Part shown: in pieces, positions 22,001-33,200 of the stretch
Layout of the letters: every line of letters starts with the position of its first letter
How positions within the stretch are numbered: position 1 is the first letter of the stretch
Source of the DNA: Bryopsis sp. KO-2023
Taxonomy: Eukaryota > Chlorophyta > Ulvophyceae > Bryopsidales > Bryopsidaceae
Direction: 5' to 3'
Assembly (NCBI GenBank): GCA_030272585.1
Contig: BSYQ01000011.1
Location: forward strand, 3,472,001-3,536,000
DNA length: 64,000 bases
The notes under the pieces: generated by a model
The model's database searches: none
Told to the model about the DNA's origin: nothing
Seen by the model: the letters and a program-made list of their open reading frames with translations, nothing else
Program-made: the position numbers and the translations under genes

Positions 22001-22296
22001 GAGATAGGCAAAAGTTTAAGAACTCGAAAGGAAAGACGTTGATGGAGGCGATGTGGAATGTGATCACCACGCACCCTGACAATTTGGAAAGAAAGTTTTT
22101 CCATAGATGGATGGTGAGGTCGTTGGGGAAAGGCTTGAATGGTCGGGTGTTACTCGGGGAAGAGCTGAAATACAAGTACAAAAGCCTATCAAAGAAAACT
22201 TCGCTGTTTGGATTTCCTTTCGGGTTTAGCATGTCTTTGGGACAGACCAGAAAAAGGAGTGGAAAAAAGCTGAGCGAAGAATTGTCTATTGTTTGA
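16034..22296 (+). CDS. Large multi-pass membrane protein with extracellular Ig-like domains (5' end unresolved)
   Basis: Compatible exons: 16034-16121, 16351-16437, 16868-17086, 17422-17698, 17988-18497, 18648-19042, 19177-19486, 19728-19917, an unresolved exon near 19968, then 20343-20751, 20994-21259 and 21507-22296 (TGA). Phases agree at each join except around 19968. The 17698 donor is GC (CAG|GCGAGT). The first half has Ig-like repeat sequence (FLVTFSEPVL, then EDYAGNRNAG) and a poly-Pro linker. Then comes a segment MGQKIYLTSQLAVTAVPENY and hydrophobic helices (around FWVSVLYCIVLAFHSLALY and VGSVVLVLLPGSFLAL). A PPVQPPEQ repeat forms a cytosolic-looking loop, and the last exon adds several more helices. 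The layout recalls TRP/polycystin-like or similar surface proteins of algae and protists, but I do not recognise the exact family. It probably sits in the plasma membrane. Confidence 0.7.
20606..20730 (+). repeat. 24-bp tandem repeat encoding PPVQPPEQ
   Basis: Four near-identical 24-bp units (CCCCCAGTCCAACCACCAGAACAG) plus degenerate ends lie inside one exon of the membrane-protein gene. They keep the reading frame and give an octapeptide Pro/Gln repeat. Copy number could vary between strains. Confidence 0.9.
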
Positions 22297-22610
22297 TTTT
22301 TTTTTCTTCTAGCTTTTCGTTTTCGAACTTGTTTTCGTGGGGGGAGGGTTGTCCGACAGGCGGACCTGTCACACATGAGGACGGCAGCCATCCTTGTTTT
22401 TATGAACCTTTTAATTGTATTCGTGTCAGTATCTGGCATTTTTTGCTTCAAGGAAGCAGCGCAGTAGCAGGGATTCAGAAATCGGTTTTGATCTGCTACG
22501 TTACACGCCCATCTGGCTCTATGGATGCAAGGAGAAGTTATTTTCCTCGCAGATAGCATGACATTTCTTTTTTTCTTTTTTTTTCACTCGGAAGTACCAC
22601 AACCCAATTT

Positions 22611-23734
22611 TCACGGAGAGCTGAGAACCACCGTTTCACCACCAGCAATAGCATTCACTTTTTCCATCAGTTTCGCCCCCAGCTCTTCATCAGCTTGGCT
22701 CCAGAAATCAATCCAGATCCTGCGAAACCCACCCAAAACAAACTTTCATGCAAACTTAATGAATGTCTGAATACGCTACATCTGTTCCATTTCTCATTTC
22801 AAAAATAGTTTTCATGCTCAACATTCATGTCGAGAAACAAAAGGACAGGTTTTCTTTACCGTTGCAGTTCAGGGGTGACTCTGGGCTGGAGCAGAAAGTT
22901 ATCGACGATCCTCATAGCAAATCTTTCCCTGCGTTCGGAGTTCCAGCTGCGGTACAGCTCGCCAGGCTGGGCAAAATTGTTCTCCTTTGGAATCCTGGTC
23001 TTCTGGCGAATGCCACACACAGACTCCCTTGACAATGGATACTTCTCTGCGTTCACAGCTGGAACCTGTACACACACACAATTGCACGTTGGAGATGGCA
23101 CGTGAAATTGAACAAGGAAAACATTCGGGGGGGTCATGAAGTTTCAAAAAAAAAAAAATCACCGGCGTCGATGCTCTTAACCACGTTGTCGGTCCCGCAG
23201 ATCGCCTGAGCTTCACCATCCATGAAGGATTTGACACCTGGACGCACGCCCACAATGTTCAGAGAACTGCTGTGTTGCAAAAAGGTCCAGCAAGAATTCA
23301 GCATCCGTTTCTGTGCATGGAGTGGAGCGTTGTTTTTTAGGGTGCTAGCGTTCAGGAGTTTTGTGATCACCTTGCTTCGATTTCCAGTGGTATTTGATGA
23401 AGGTTTCCTTGCCATCCCTGGTCAACCATTTGAACGTGTGCACCCCGAATCCATCCATGTGGCGGAAATCTTTGGGGATGCCAATGTCATCAAAGGCATG
23501 AGCAAACTACAAAACAAACGTTTCATTCATAATTGGTTCAATTGATCAGACTAGAAAAAGCATGCAGCTACTGAGTCTGACTGTGGGATTCCAGGATCAA
23601 AGAAACGAAGAGAGCTTTTGGACATAAGCAACAATACAGTAATGCAGAAGTCTCAAATACAGGATAATTTATATTAAACTCACCATGTGCAAGCTTTCCG
23701 GATGATGAGAAAAGAAGTCCACAAACCTCCAATT
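22611..23734 (-). pseudogene. Catalase gene fragment
   Basis: Exon-like blocks on the minus strand match eukaryotic (plant-type) monofunctional catalase: 23684-23734 ([11 protein letters not shown]), 23371-23506 (DDIGIPKDFRHMDGFG), about 23163-23260 (VRPGVKSFMDGEAQ), 22860-23065 (AEKYPLSRES then KENNFAQPGELYRSW) and 22611-22719 (IWIDFWSQADEELG, then a stop). The last two join in phase. The N-terminal part with the catalytic His is absent, and only about 97 bp separate the third and fourth blocks where roughly 150-180 residues, including the haem-ligand Tyr, should be. The third block also does not join the second in phase. A working catalase would detoxify hydrogen peroxide in peroxisomes; this copy cannot. 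No missing exon was found in 23.7-25.4 kb. Confidence 0.85.
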
Positions 23735-24028
23735 CTGGGAGGAGGGAAACCAAACCACCAACGAAGGTTAATCTTCCATTTTAGCCAGCCGATCACAATC
23801 TCAAAAAAAAAATGAAAAGAATCTTGCAATCTCACAGATCTCAAGGGTTTGTGTTGACAGCCTGGGCCTTTCCTTGGGACTTTGAATATTTGATTTTCAA
23901 GTTCAACATCTTGATTAACCCCTAAACCAATTATCCAATTTATTACAGGTTCATTATGGCTGTGAAGTGGCTGTGATATAGATATATAGTATAATATATA
24001 TATTATGGGCTGGGGGTGGATGCTATAG

Positions 24029-24208
24029 ACACTGACCCCCTCTGGCGATGGGACATGCATCCCCGTCACGGCCAATTTGAAGGAGGCACTGAGTCTGGCG
24101 GCCGAAGTGGATGAGAGCGTCCTTGTGGATGTTTTGGCACTGCTTGGGGCTCTGTTTCTTCTCAGGGTGGCATTATATGAAGTGCTGAAGCGGAAAACTC
24201 AACCTTGA
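24029..24208 (+). pseudogene. Isolated terminal exon resembling an ABCG transporter C-terminus
   Basis: An acceptor (CTATAG) is followed by 59 in-frame codons ending in TGA: a Cys-containing loop (GDGTCIPVTANLKEAL) and a last membrane helix (VLVDVLALLGALFLLRVALY), then Lys/Arg. ABCG half-transporters end in this way. No upstream exon of the same gene exists on this strand, because the catalase fragment occupies that space. It could instead be another membrane protein's last exon. Confidence 0.4.
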
Positions 24209-24812
24209 AATTGGTTTTTGAAAAAGAAAGAAAAAAAATGAGAGGGTGATTGGGTGGTTGGAAGAGCAAGGGGGGAAAAAAAAGCACAGAAAAAAAATAA
24301 AAATAAAAACATGTATGGATTTGATGAATTATCGTTGGAATAATCATTTGCTTGGTTTAGGAGGCACTAGCTGGTGCCACTCACTAAAAACACTGAAATC
24401 CCTTTTTTTTTTTGAGAGGGCCCAGTCCAAAATGAGGGGGATACATAGAGAGTTGAAAAAAATAAAAGGAATCGAGCTGGCATCTCTTGACACCACTTCT
24501 GACTTTGGACCTGGTGCAAACATATGATTTTCACAGCTGTTGTGTTTTTCCTCAAAAAATATTGATTGCTGAGGTAAGGGATTATTTGTATAATCGAGGA
24601 AAAAAAAGGTACAGGATATTGGCTGCAATGGCAGTCACCAGAAACTACTTTTCAAGAATAGTAAGCAGGGAATCGAATTGAGAACGGGGGAAAAATCCTT
24701 GGAAAATTAAAATACATCCCCCCCCCCCCCCTTCAAAACGAAATAAAAAAATACAAAGAAACAAAAAAAAAAGCAAAAACTTGCCAAGATGCCAATGCAG
24801 AAAATCAAGTAC

Positions 24813-25412
24813 CTGTGTTTATTGTGTCCAATGGGTAATCATCCTCTTCGAAAAAGAAAAGTTCTGTTGAAATCCCATGCAGTCAAGAGACTCACAACCT
24901 GTTAACAAAAAAAAAACAGTTAAATATTAAGGCATCAGGAAAACAAAAAGGTCATATCCTCAAAAAGCGTTAGGCAGCCCCTGTTTCTTATCTTTTTAAA
25001 AATTGAAAAAAGAGTAGTAATCATTTGGAATACATAAAAAATCATTTGATCATGAAACGCAAAAATCTACCTTGCAGGGCAGTCCAGCACTTGGGTTTTC
25101 ACACAGGTTTTCGAAACCAGACAATGGTCGATTCAAATCCAGGTCCTCGATCACATGCCGAATGTCGAACAGCTCCCCTAAGGCCTTCTTCCCCAGAAAA
25201 TCCATTTCTTCTTTGCCTTCTTGTGGAAAAATATACAGCTTTTCCTGCACACACAAAACATCATCCCAAAAAAAACACAAACTGATCAAAATAAATTTCC
25301 CATTCGAAAAAACAACTTTTTCAGTTTCACACACACAAAAAAAAAAAAAAGGGTAGACCTGGAATGCAAAATTTTAGCTCCAGGGGTAAACACCCGTAGT
25401 AGTCTTTGATGT
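24813..25412 (-). pseudogene. Patched/NPC1-type protein fragment, 3' portion (left of retrotransposon A)
   Basis: Continues from 43440-43265 across the insertion of retrotransposon A. Blocks are 25359-25412 (KDYYGCLPLELKFCIPG), 25071-25244 (EKLYIFPQEGKEEMDFLGKK, ALGELFDIRHVIED, then GFENLCENPSAGLPCK) and 24813-24898 (VVSLLTAWDFN). These fit the first extracellular loop of Patched-family sterol/lipid transporters, including the conserved Cys. In the last block the frame shifts at a T-run, after which EEDDYPLDTIN continues the match. Sequence encoding the remaining helices is absent from 22.5-24.8 kb, so the gene is truncated as well as interrupted. Confidence 0.7.
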
Positions 25413-25576
25413 TGTAGGAGAGAAGTGGTTGTATGACTCAGTTGGGAGGGTTAGGATTGTGAGTGGTCAGGAAGAAGGACAGTTAGAGTTTGGTTACTGT
25501 CATGTCGAATTGGGAAGTATTAAATGTGGACCAGCGAACAGATGTTTGTAAGATTTTGACACAGTCTTATCATTTA
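25413..25576 (+). repeat. 5' LTR of retrotransposon A
   Basis: 164 bp starting TGTAGGAGAG and ending CATTTA; I saw no difference from the 3' copy. The end TA instead of CA is unusual; if the LTR is cut at the preceding CA it is 160 bp, but the target duplication fits the 164-bp reading. The adjacent TTGGTGGCCAAGAAGG is the likely primer-binding site. Confidence 0.85.
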
Positions 25577-25939
25577 GTTGGTGGCCAAGAAGGGGAAGCA
25601 GAGTTGCTTTGCTCTGACGGCCTTTTGAATTGAATATTGATCTCCGACTCTTCTATTTTTTTACTACCTTGTGATATCTTTGGCCGACGCCACGACGACG
25701 TGGTCAATCAGCAAACCGTCGGCGGACTTCGTCTTCGATACCTTCGAGGAAAAGCTTTCGCACCACGCTGTGCTGGGAAAACAGGCTTGATTGCATTTCT
25801 CTCTGTGAAAAATATTATTGACCAGTGACGCGCAGCTAGCGTTTTTCGAACGGAAAGAGAAGCTGGGTCGAAAAAGGGTTTTGAAGTGTGAAACCGGACA
25901 GACCGGCAATTTGGACCGGTGTTTTTATTTGCATTGTGG
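25577..25939 (+). other. Leader of retrotransposon A (first part)
   Basis: Untranslated leader between the 5' LTR and the insertion point of element B; it resumes at 37143-37239 before gag. No ORF of interest. Confidence 0.7.
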
Positions 25940-25944
25940 GCAGG

Positions 25945-26047
25945 TGATAGTAGAACTCGGGTTTTGGGTAATTGTGTAGTACAATGGGATGTACGACAGG
26001 GTTTATAGGGCAGGGGGCCCTCCTGTAAAAATTAATCTTCCCAGTGA

Positions 26048-26082
<35 letters not shown>

Positions 26083-26116
26083 TGCTTGTGTCTCGGGGTC
26101 CTAGACCCCCTTATCA
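25945..26116 (+). repeat. 5' LTR of retrotransposon B
   Basis: 172 bp, TG...CA ends within a short inverted TGATA/TATCA, and an internal (CT)n(GT)n microsatellite. No differences from the 3' copy were seen, so insertion was recent. Confidence 0.95.
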
Positions 26117-26799
26117 TTTGGTTTCGGAGCAGGCGAGGCCAGGCGCACCCCACAGGAGAACTCGCGAACCCCCCCCAAAGATCTGACCTTAGGGATTACT
26201 AAATCCCACAGATCTGGAACTCTGTGTTCCAGGGGTCGCGAGGAGAGCTATCCTTCGAACGACGTGCTCGCGTCGTCGTTCGAAAACGTCAGGCGAAGTC
26301 GCAAAAGAATCGGAGTCCAGTGAACGAATTTCTGGAAACCTACAGATCTGTAGATCTAAAGGAAAACAAGGCAAAAGCACTACAACAGTGCAAGGAGAGC
26401 AACGATCGGTGTAAACCCGAAACGCGCAGGCGAACAACCGAAAGTGCGAACCGGCGTAGGAAAGAACGTCGTCCGGAACGACCAACTTCCGTCGACTGAC
26501 GCTTCTGCCAGTAACACGAAAAACAGTCGTTCTGGCAGGTGACTCATTGTCACTCTTTCCAGCGCGCAATCGGTTACCGCACCGCCTGAGTCACGACTGG
26601 TTCTACAGTTAGTCGTAGACTGAATCACCGGCCAAGGTACTAACCTAGTCGGCTGACAGAACGCGAACGGGAAATTAACACCCGACGTTGTCAAGTGTAA
26701 AACTCCTATCTATTTCTGACCTAGTAAGGTTCAAGAAAAGATAGCGACTAGGAGTGCAACCAGAACTGAAACGAGTTCGCATCCAAGTCACCAGAAAGT
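26117..26799 (+). promoter_or_regulatory. Primer-binding site and leader of retrotransposon B
   Basis: TTTGGTTTCGGAGC follows the LTR directly; TGGTTTCGGAGC is complementary to a tRNA 3' end GCTCCGAAACCA and is used also by the TRIM-like element and by element C. The rest of the 683-bp leader has no ORF with recognisable content. Confidence 0.75.
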
Positions 26800-27723
26800 T
26801 TGGAAACTTTCCGGACACACTCCTATTACGTCAAAATTCCAGGAAATTCAAACAAAAACATGTCCGGCCAGACGCCGCCACAGCTACCACCTATTCCACC
26901 TCCTGAGGAGGAAGAGGTGGTGGATAACCAACTAATTCCCGTGGTTTATCCAGATGTGGTGCACCCACCAGCGCAGCAAATACATGATTTGCAGTGGGAC
27001 AGACATGTACCCGACCAGGTTGAGGAACCGGACGAAGACTTAGACTCTGAACAAGAGTCGGAAGAGTCCGGGGACGAGGAGTATGATGAGGATATGGAGG
27101 ACGTCCCGACAATAGAAGTCACCAACATCCTTCACCATGAACATCAGCACATAAACGTCCACCAGCAAGAGGTGCACGTTCATGGTGTGGACGAGGGACA
27201 ACTTAGGGACACAGCTGAGCATGTGTATGCCGCTGTCTCCTCGAATGTGCAAGAGGTCGCACAAAACCTGGAAGGACAAGTTCACGAGCAGGTTCAGCGT
27301 GCAGAGTCGACCTTAAAAGGCGACCTGAAAGAGGAATATGAGCAGTTCGTGCTCTATGTCAGGAAGGAGGCCCAGAAGCTGGTCAATCAAAATACTGAGT
27401 CTATAGAAAGACAACAGAAATTGTTAGACCACCAGCACAAATTGCTGGAACAGAATATAAAGTCCACAGAGCGGATCGACAGAAATCTGTTGGGTAAATA
27501 CGATAACGAGGCTATTCTGCAAGAGCGACTCGATCGACTGCAGGAATCAGCCCGTACCCAAGCTGAAGCTGTTGATCAGACCAATGCGCTCAGGGAGAAA
27601 CAAATTCTGTCTCTGCAAGCCTCTCTGACAAAAGTTGCTGAAGGTATGCGCCTACAGCAGACAACGCTGGATAACCTAGCTCGGACTACTGATGAGTCTC
27701 GGTGCGAGCAAGTCGACCACTAA
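26800..27723 (+). CDS. Gag N-terminal part of B, acidic coiled-coil protein
   Basis: 307 residues: Pro-rich start (PPQLPPIPPPEEEEV), an acidic patch (around 75-105), a His-rich stretch (HHEHQHINVHQQEVHVHG) and then about 170 residues of Gln/Glu-rich coiled coil. It ends in TAA at 27721 while the next frame (-1) is open from 27696, so it probably continues into the following ORF by an indel or by frameshifting. There is no good slippery heptamer in the 28-bp overlap. No capsid signature of its own. Confidence 0.7.
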   Translation: METFRTHSYYVKIPGNSNKNMSGQTPPQLPPIPPPEEEEVVDNQLIPVVYPDVVHPPAQQIHDLQWDRHVPDQVEEPDEDLDSEQESEESGDEEYDEDMEDVPTIEVTNILHHEHQHINVHQQEVHVHGVDEGQLRDTAEHVYAAVSSNVQEVAQNLEGQVHEQVQRAESTLKGDLKEEYEQFVLYVRKEAQKLVNQNTESIERQQKLLDHQHKLLEQNIKSTERIDRNLLGKYDNEAILQERLDRLQESARTQAEAVDQTNALREKQILSLQASLTKVAEGMRLQQTTLDNLARTTDESRCEQVDH

Positions 27724-30225
27724 GGCCAGTTAGACATACTCTTAGGCTTGGTAAGCCAAAAGTGTTGCGGGACTTACACCAAGCCGAAGAACAACGCAAA
27801 CAAAGAAGAGCGGAACGAGGCAGTGTGAGTTCTGATGACACGGCAGGAGGACACAGGTCGATGCAACTGATGGAGAAATTTCTATCAGACGCGACAGAGA
27901 AACAGCAGACTTTGGAAAGTAATCTATCCAAGTATGTTGATTCTAAGTTCAAAGAAACACTGAGTGCGTGGAAAAAACGGGAGAAAGTTCGAGTCCCGGC
28001 TCAGGACCCAGTTGTAGTGGGTATGATGGGAGCAGGAACTGGCACGGTCACTTTGCCGGCCACGACAGCTGCAGCCACAAGCGTTCCTTTTGTGTCATCC
28101 ACTCCTCTTACCAGTATCCCATTTCCGGTACCACCTGTTCCGGATCTGAGTACTTTTACTGGTCTAACCACGTTAGGAGGATTGGGTGGTCGCAGCCCAT
28201 CGACAACTGTCGCAGACTCCGTGGGTGGAGGTTCTCCATCTTCCTGGGGTTTATTTACATCCCCAAGAACACGGACGGCATGGAGTCTTGCGCCGCCACA
28301 AACTATGGCAATGGGCGCACCATTCGGCCAAGCGGGTCAACTTGGCACAGCCAGACCCATACTTAGTGTCCCTGTAACGAGTGTGTTACCACCAACGACA
28401 TCCATGTTAACACAACCACTGACGACAGTTCCGCTGTCTGTCTTCTATCCAATCCCGGCTCTTAACACCCAACCTGGTATGCAACCAGGAAACCAACCAG
28501 GCACCCAACCAAGTTTGGGACAATCCGTAAACCAATACGGAGCACCTTCCGCGAGTAACCCGTATTACGGGTGGGGTTCTTATCCCTCAACTCCATCAAG
28601 CCAGCCACAGGGTGGAAATCGATCTGGTGGTGGTGGAGGGGGACCCGGAGGTGGGCCTGGGGGTGGAGGCGGAGGCGGAGGAGGACCACCTGGAAGTGGA
28701 GGGGGATCTTTCCTTTCCGGACCAGGTGGAGGTGGGGGTGGTGGATGGCCGTACCACCCAGGTGGAGGTGGAGGTGGCGGAGGTGGAGGTGGGGGTCCTC
28801 CAGACCCTAACCAAGGCTTTGCTGCTCCGCAAGATCGCCACGGACGGATTCCGTCATCCGTTCGTATTCCTTTCCCAAAGGCCTTCTCAGGTGATGGTCA
28901 GCGATGGATCAGAGATTGGCAACTAGAAATGACGGTCTATTGCCAGACTTTGGACATCGATGAGAGCGTATGGTTCAGGCTCTTCCGCAGTAACCTGACC
29001 GGAGCTGCTGCTCAGTGGCGAAACGTCCAGGATCTGCGTACAAGGGAAGGAAAAAGACATCCAATCACAAATTGGATTGAGTTTGTTGAGGAACTGGTCC
29101 AAGCATTTGAACCCACCAGAATGTCTGATGTAGCCAGGCGCTCCTTACGGAACCTGAAACAGACTGGGTCAGTGCACCAGTACATTGTTGCTTTCCGAGA
29201 ACAAGTGCTGAGGATTCCCAACATGACAGATGAAGAACAATACTTCTTCTTCGTGGACGGGTTAAAGTTCCATATCAAACAACAAACTGTGGCTCAAGTG
29301 CCGCACGGCATTGAGTTGGCGATCCAGACGGCGGCTCGTCTTGATGCTATTGCCTCATCCGGAGGAGGAAACTTTCGTGGCCGCGGACGGTGGCGCGGAG
29401 GTAAAGGCCGAGGCCAAAATAAAAAGCAAAACCAACCCCAGACTGATAAGGCAAACCAGATGGGTGGCCAACAGCAACCCCAGCCAGACCAGGCACAAAA
29501 CATTGGCCAAGGTCGAGGTCGGGGAAGGGGTGGTGGCCGATGATACGGGATAAAGCGGCACAGCCCGCAAAGGGGGCGGGCCGGTCCACCAACGTCCCGT
29601 ATCGTGTATCATTTGGTTTCGGAGCCGAACTTGCGATCCGAAGGTCACGAGTTCGAGTCCTAGCGAGGCCATGGAAGTTGAGAGTGAGTTGGCGCCTCTG
29701 ACCCGAGAGTGGTAGTAACGAGAGGTGAAAGAGCATGAGGATCACTGCGAAGGAGGGGAGGGGGCTGAGATCATCACAGTGATCGCCGCCGCAGAGCAAG
29801 GCAAAAGACCATAAGCTCAAGAGACTAGACGGATCAAAGGGATAAGAACAAAGGATCACAAGAAAGATCCTGGAGAACCCCCGAATAGACCCGCGAGAGA
29901 ACGGTAACCCGGTAATCGCAGAGAGGGTCAAGGAGAATGGAGTAACGGGCACGAGGAGAAGGTGGTCGAGGGCGACCACTGGCCCGGGGGGGGACGAGAT
30001 GATACGGGATAAAGCGGCACAGCCCGCAAAGGGGGCGGGCCGGTCCACCAACGTCCCGTATCGTGTATCAGCCGAGGTCGCGGACGAGGTGGTGGCAGGA
30101 ATCAAGGACGTGGAGGTGGAGGCGTAAATCCTAAATGCTATATGTGTGGAAAAACTGGACATATTCAAAGTAAGTGTCCAGAGGGCGAAAAGTTCAAGAA
30201 ATGGTTAAACGAAAAAGCCGGATGA
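27696..30225 (+). CDS. gag: Gag of B: capsid and zinc knuckle, interrupted by a TRIM-like element
   Basis: The first part (to 29543) has a Lys/Arg-rich start, a long Thr/Pro/Gly-rich region with poly-Gly blocks, and a Retrotrans_gag domain (from about FPKAFSGDGQRWIRDWQLEM to FFVDGLKFHIK), then an Arg/Gly tail. The 530-bp insertion at 29541-30070 adds a stop. Downstream, at 30071-30225, the same Arg/Gly tail resumes and a CX2CX4HX4C knuckle (CYMCGKTGHIQSKC) follows, ending in TGA at 30223. The insertion plus its 5-bp duplication is 535 bp and accounts exactly for the frame difference. Gag would package the element RNA; this copy makes a Gag without its knuckle. Confidence 0.85.
29541..30070 (+). 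mobile_element. TRIM-like miniature LTR element inside gag of B
   Basis: 530 bp with 71-bp direct terminal repeats (29541-29611 and 30000-30070) that start TGATACGGG and end GTGTATCA, and a GCCGA target duplication (29536-29540, 30071-30075). A primer-binding site TGGTTTCGGAGCC follows the left repeat and a purine tract (CCCGGGGGGGGACGAGA) precedes the right one. No protein is encoded, so it must use the enzymes of another element; B and C share its primer site. A pol III B-box-like AGTTCGAGTCC occurs near 29650. Confidence 0.9.
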
Positions 30226-33200
30226 ACAGAGCCCAGACTCGTTCGGCGAAACGCAGAAGGGCACGCCGTCACAGATATAAGCAGCGCCAGAAACTTCTTA
30301 GAAAAGAAAGGTTAGCTCGAAATGCAGAAGTGAATAAACGAGCACAAGGGGAAATAGAAAAGAATGCTACCCAAGGTGCAGAGGGATCGATTATGAGTGC
30401 TAAGTTGGAAACTCGATCCAGTAAGTGCAGCACGCTTACTAGGACAAGTTCAGAATTCAGTTCGGAACCTGTCGACTCTGTTCATGGAGACCTTGGTAGT
30501 CCTGAAGGAACTGAGAATTCGGTATCGTTCCCGCCTCAAGGAACGAAACGAAGTCCGGAAGGAAGGGAACCCGCAAGGGAATCAAATAAGCCTGCCACTC
30601 GTTCACCACCAACTGACGAGTCAGCAGCCCCTGTTCAGGGAACAGGTAGAGGACAAAAAGTGGATGAAGGTCAGTATTCACCTTCTGAGCGTATGTTACC
30701 ACTAGGAGGTCCTAACCATTTGAAATTTATGGGATATGAGATCCGAGCCAGATTAGGAGGAGTACCGATCTCCGCCTATGTTGATTGTGGTGCAACGGAG
30801 AACTACATTACCAAGAAACTAGTTACGAGACTGAAACTCGAAACAACCGAGTGCAAAAAGGGAGTCACTTTGGCGGACGGAACCCTATGTTCACTTGATC
30901 GGCGATGCGAAGACTTGCAGCTCAGGATGGGTACTTATACCACAACCCTTTCCGCAGACGTCTTCCCAAACCTTTCGTATGACATGATACTAGGGCTTCC
31001 TTGGTTGATGCAGACCAATCCCAAACTGGACTTTGCAACAGGCACGCTCAAAGTTCCAGTGGGTGCTGGATGGACAACTGTTCCTATGAAGGAACGACCA
31101 TCAGATTACTTACAGCACCTAGCACCGGCTATTGATACAGTCTCAGCGAAAAAGTTATTCTCGCTCGTGAAGAACAGTCCAGAAGTTGATCAGGCATACC
31201 TTGTGGTTGTGCGACCAACCACCCCGGACGATATGGCACATCTCATGCAGTATCCATATCCGGGAATTCCAGAAGAGCGTTTGAACGCTACTGGAACCAC
31301 ACCAGCTTATCTCCAGCCGGATGTGGAAAAGGTAATGCATTCGGGTCTCGACCCAAGGATCAAGGCTGTCCTCACAAGTTTCAAGGATGTGTTCCCGAAA
31401 GACTTACCACCCGGCGTTCCTCCAGTCAGAAAAGGCCACGAATTTAAGGTGGACCTGGAGGACGAACAAATGACCCCAATCCACCGTCCCTTGTACAAAC
31501 TCTCTCCAGCCGAGCTGGACGAAGTTAGGACACAGGTGGATTATCTCCTTGAACAAAGGAAGATCCGACCCTCCGAGAGTCCCTGGGGCGCACCCATACT
31601 CTTTGTTCCCAAGAAAGACGGAGGGTTGAGAATGTGTGTGGATTACCGTTGGATAAACAAGTTCACGGTAAAGAATAGGTATCCACTCCCTCTTCCTGAG
31701 GAGTTAATGGACCGTCTCGCCAGAGCGAAGATCTATACGAAGATCGACCTCCGCTCAGGCTACTGGCAGTTTCCCGTTCGACCCAAGGATACTCCCAAGA
31801 CGGCATTCCGGACGAGATACGGACATTTCGAATTTCTCGTGTGTCCGTTCGGAATGACCAACTGCCCAGCCCAGTTCCAGACCATGGTTCAGGATTTGCT
31901 GGGGGAGTTCCTTGACGAATTTGTAGTGGTGTTTATCGACGACATCCTGGTCTTTTCCAACTCGGTGGAAGAGCACGTCGAGCACCTAAAACTGGTCTTT
32001 GAACGGTTGCGGAAACATAAGTTGTACGCAAAAGCCAGTAAGTGCGAAGTAGGGGTAGCAGAGACGGACTACCTGGGGTATCATTTGTCGGAAAAAGGCC
32101 TTCAACCGATGCAGGATAAGGTTAAGGCTATTCAACAATGGAAGGAGTTAACTTCGGTCACTGATGTGCGAAGTTTCCTGGGAATGGTGTCTTACTATCG
32201 TAAGTTCATTCCTGAGTTCGCTAGGATTGCGAGTCCCTTGACAGATCTAACCAAGAAGGATACTGTCTGGGAATGGGGGCTGAACCAACGCAATGCCTAC
32301 AACGAACTTAAGGATCGGATTAGCCGCGCACCGATCTTACTCCTTCCTGATCCGGCTAAGGAGTACACCGTAATAACGGATGCATCTGGAACTGCATATG
32401 GAGCGGTTCTGACCCAGGATCATGGGAAAGGTTTGCAACCAATTGCATACCTTTCCAGACGATTAAAACCAGCTGAAACGCGATACTCCGCATATGAGCG
32501 GGAGCTGGGGGCAATAGCATATGCTTTAGCCCAGTGGCGACACTATCTTGAGGGATGCGATGGGGGTGTGAAGGTGTTGACGGACCACAAACCGATCACC
32601 CACTTCATGAACCAGAGCACGTTGTCGCGGACCCAAACCCGGTGGTTAAACTCAGGGTTTTTCCAATCCATAGGTCCAAAAATCGTCTATATCCAGGGGA
32701 AAGCCAATGTCTTGGCTGATGCGTTATCCCGGAGCCTTCCTGGTCCGCCAGACCAGCTCAATAACCTCTCCACTTGGGAAGTGGCAGAGAAGGAGGCATG
32801 GAAAGAGGCTTTGAGAAGTGATGAACAACTCAAGCCTATCTTTGAAAGGATGGAACGAGGGGTTTCTCCGCAATACAAGCTGGACGACGGGTTCTTGTAT
32901 TATACCAAGACAGACCCAGGTCCTAGTTTGCTTGTGGTCCCTGCTTCTTTCCAGAAACGGATTCTGGAAGAGCATCACGACGTTCCCAGTGCAGGTCATG
33001 TTGGAGCAGACCGCATGACCGAAGTACTTACCCGCAGTTACTGGTGGAAAGGCGTTGGGTTAGCCGTAAAGGCATACGTGAAAACGTGCCCAACTTGTCA
33101 ACTAAACAAATCGGACTTGCAAAGACAGAAAGGTCTTTTGCAGCCGTTGCCTATCCCAGACCAGAAATGGGAACAGATCACGACGGACTTGGTTACCGAC

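Noticed and set aside
27696-27723. Programmed frameshift between the two gag parts of B
   Set aside because: The 28-base overlap has no slippery heptamer; a one-base indel is simpler until other copies are compared.
29606-29672. Full tRNA gene after the left repeat of the TRIM
   Set aside because: B-box-like sequence is present, but T-stem and anticodon-stem pairing fail; only a primer site and a possible pol III motif remain.
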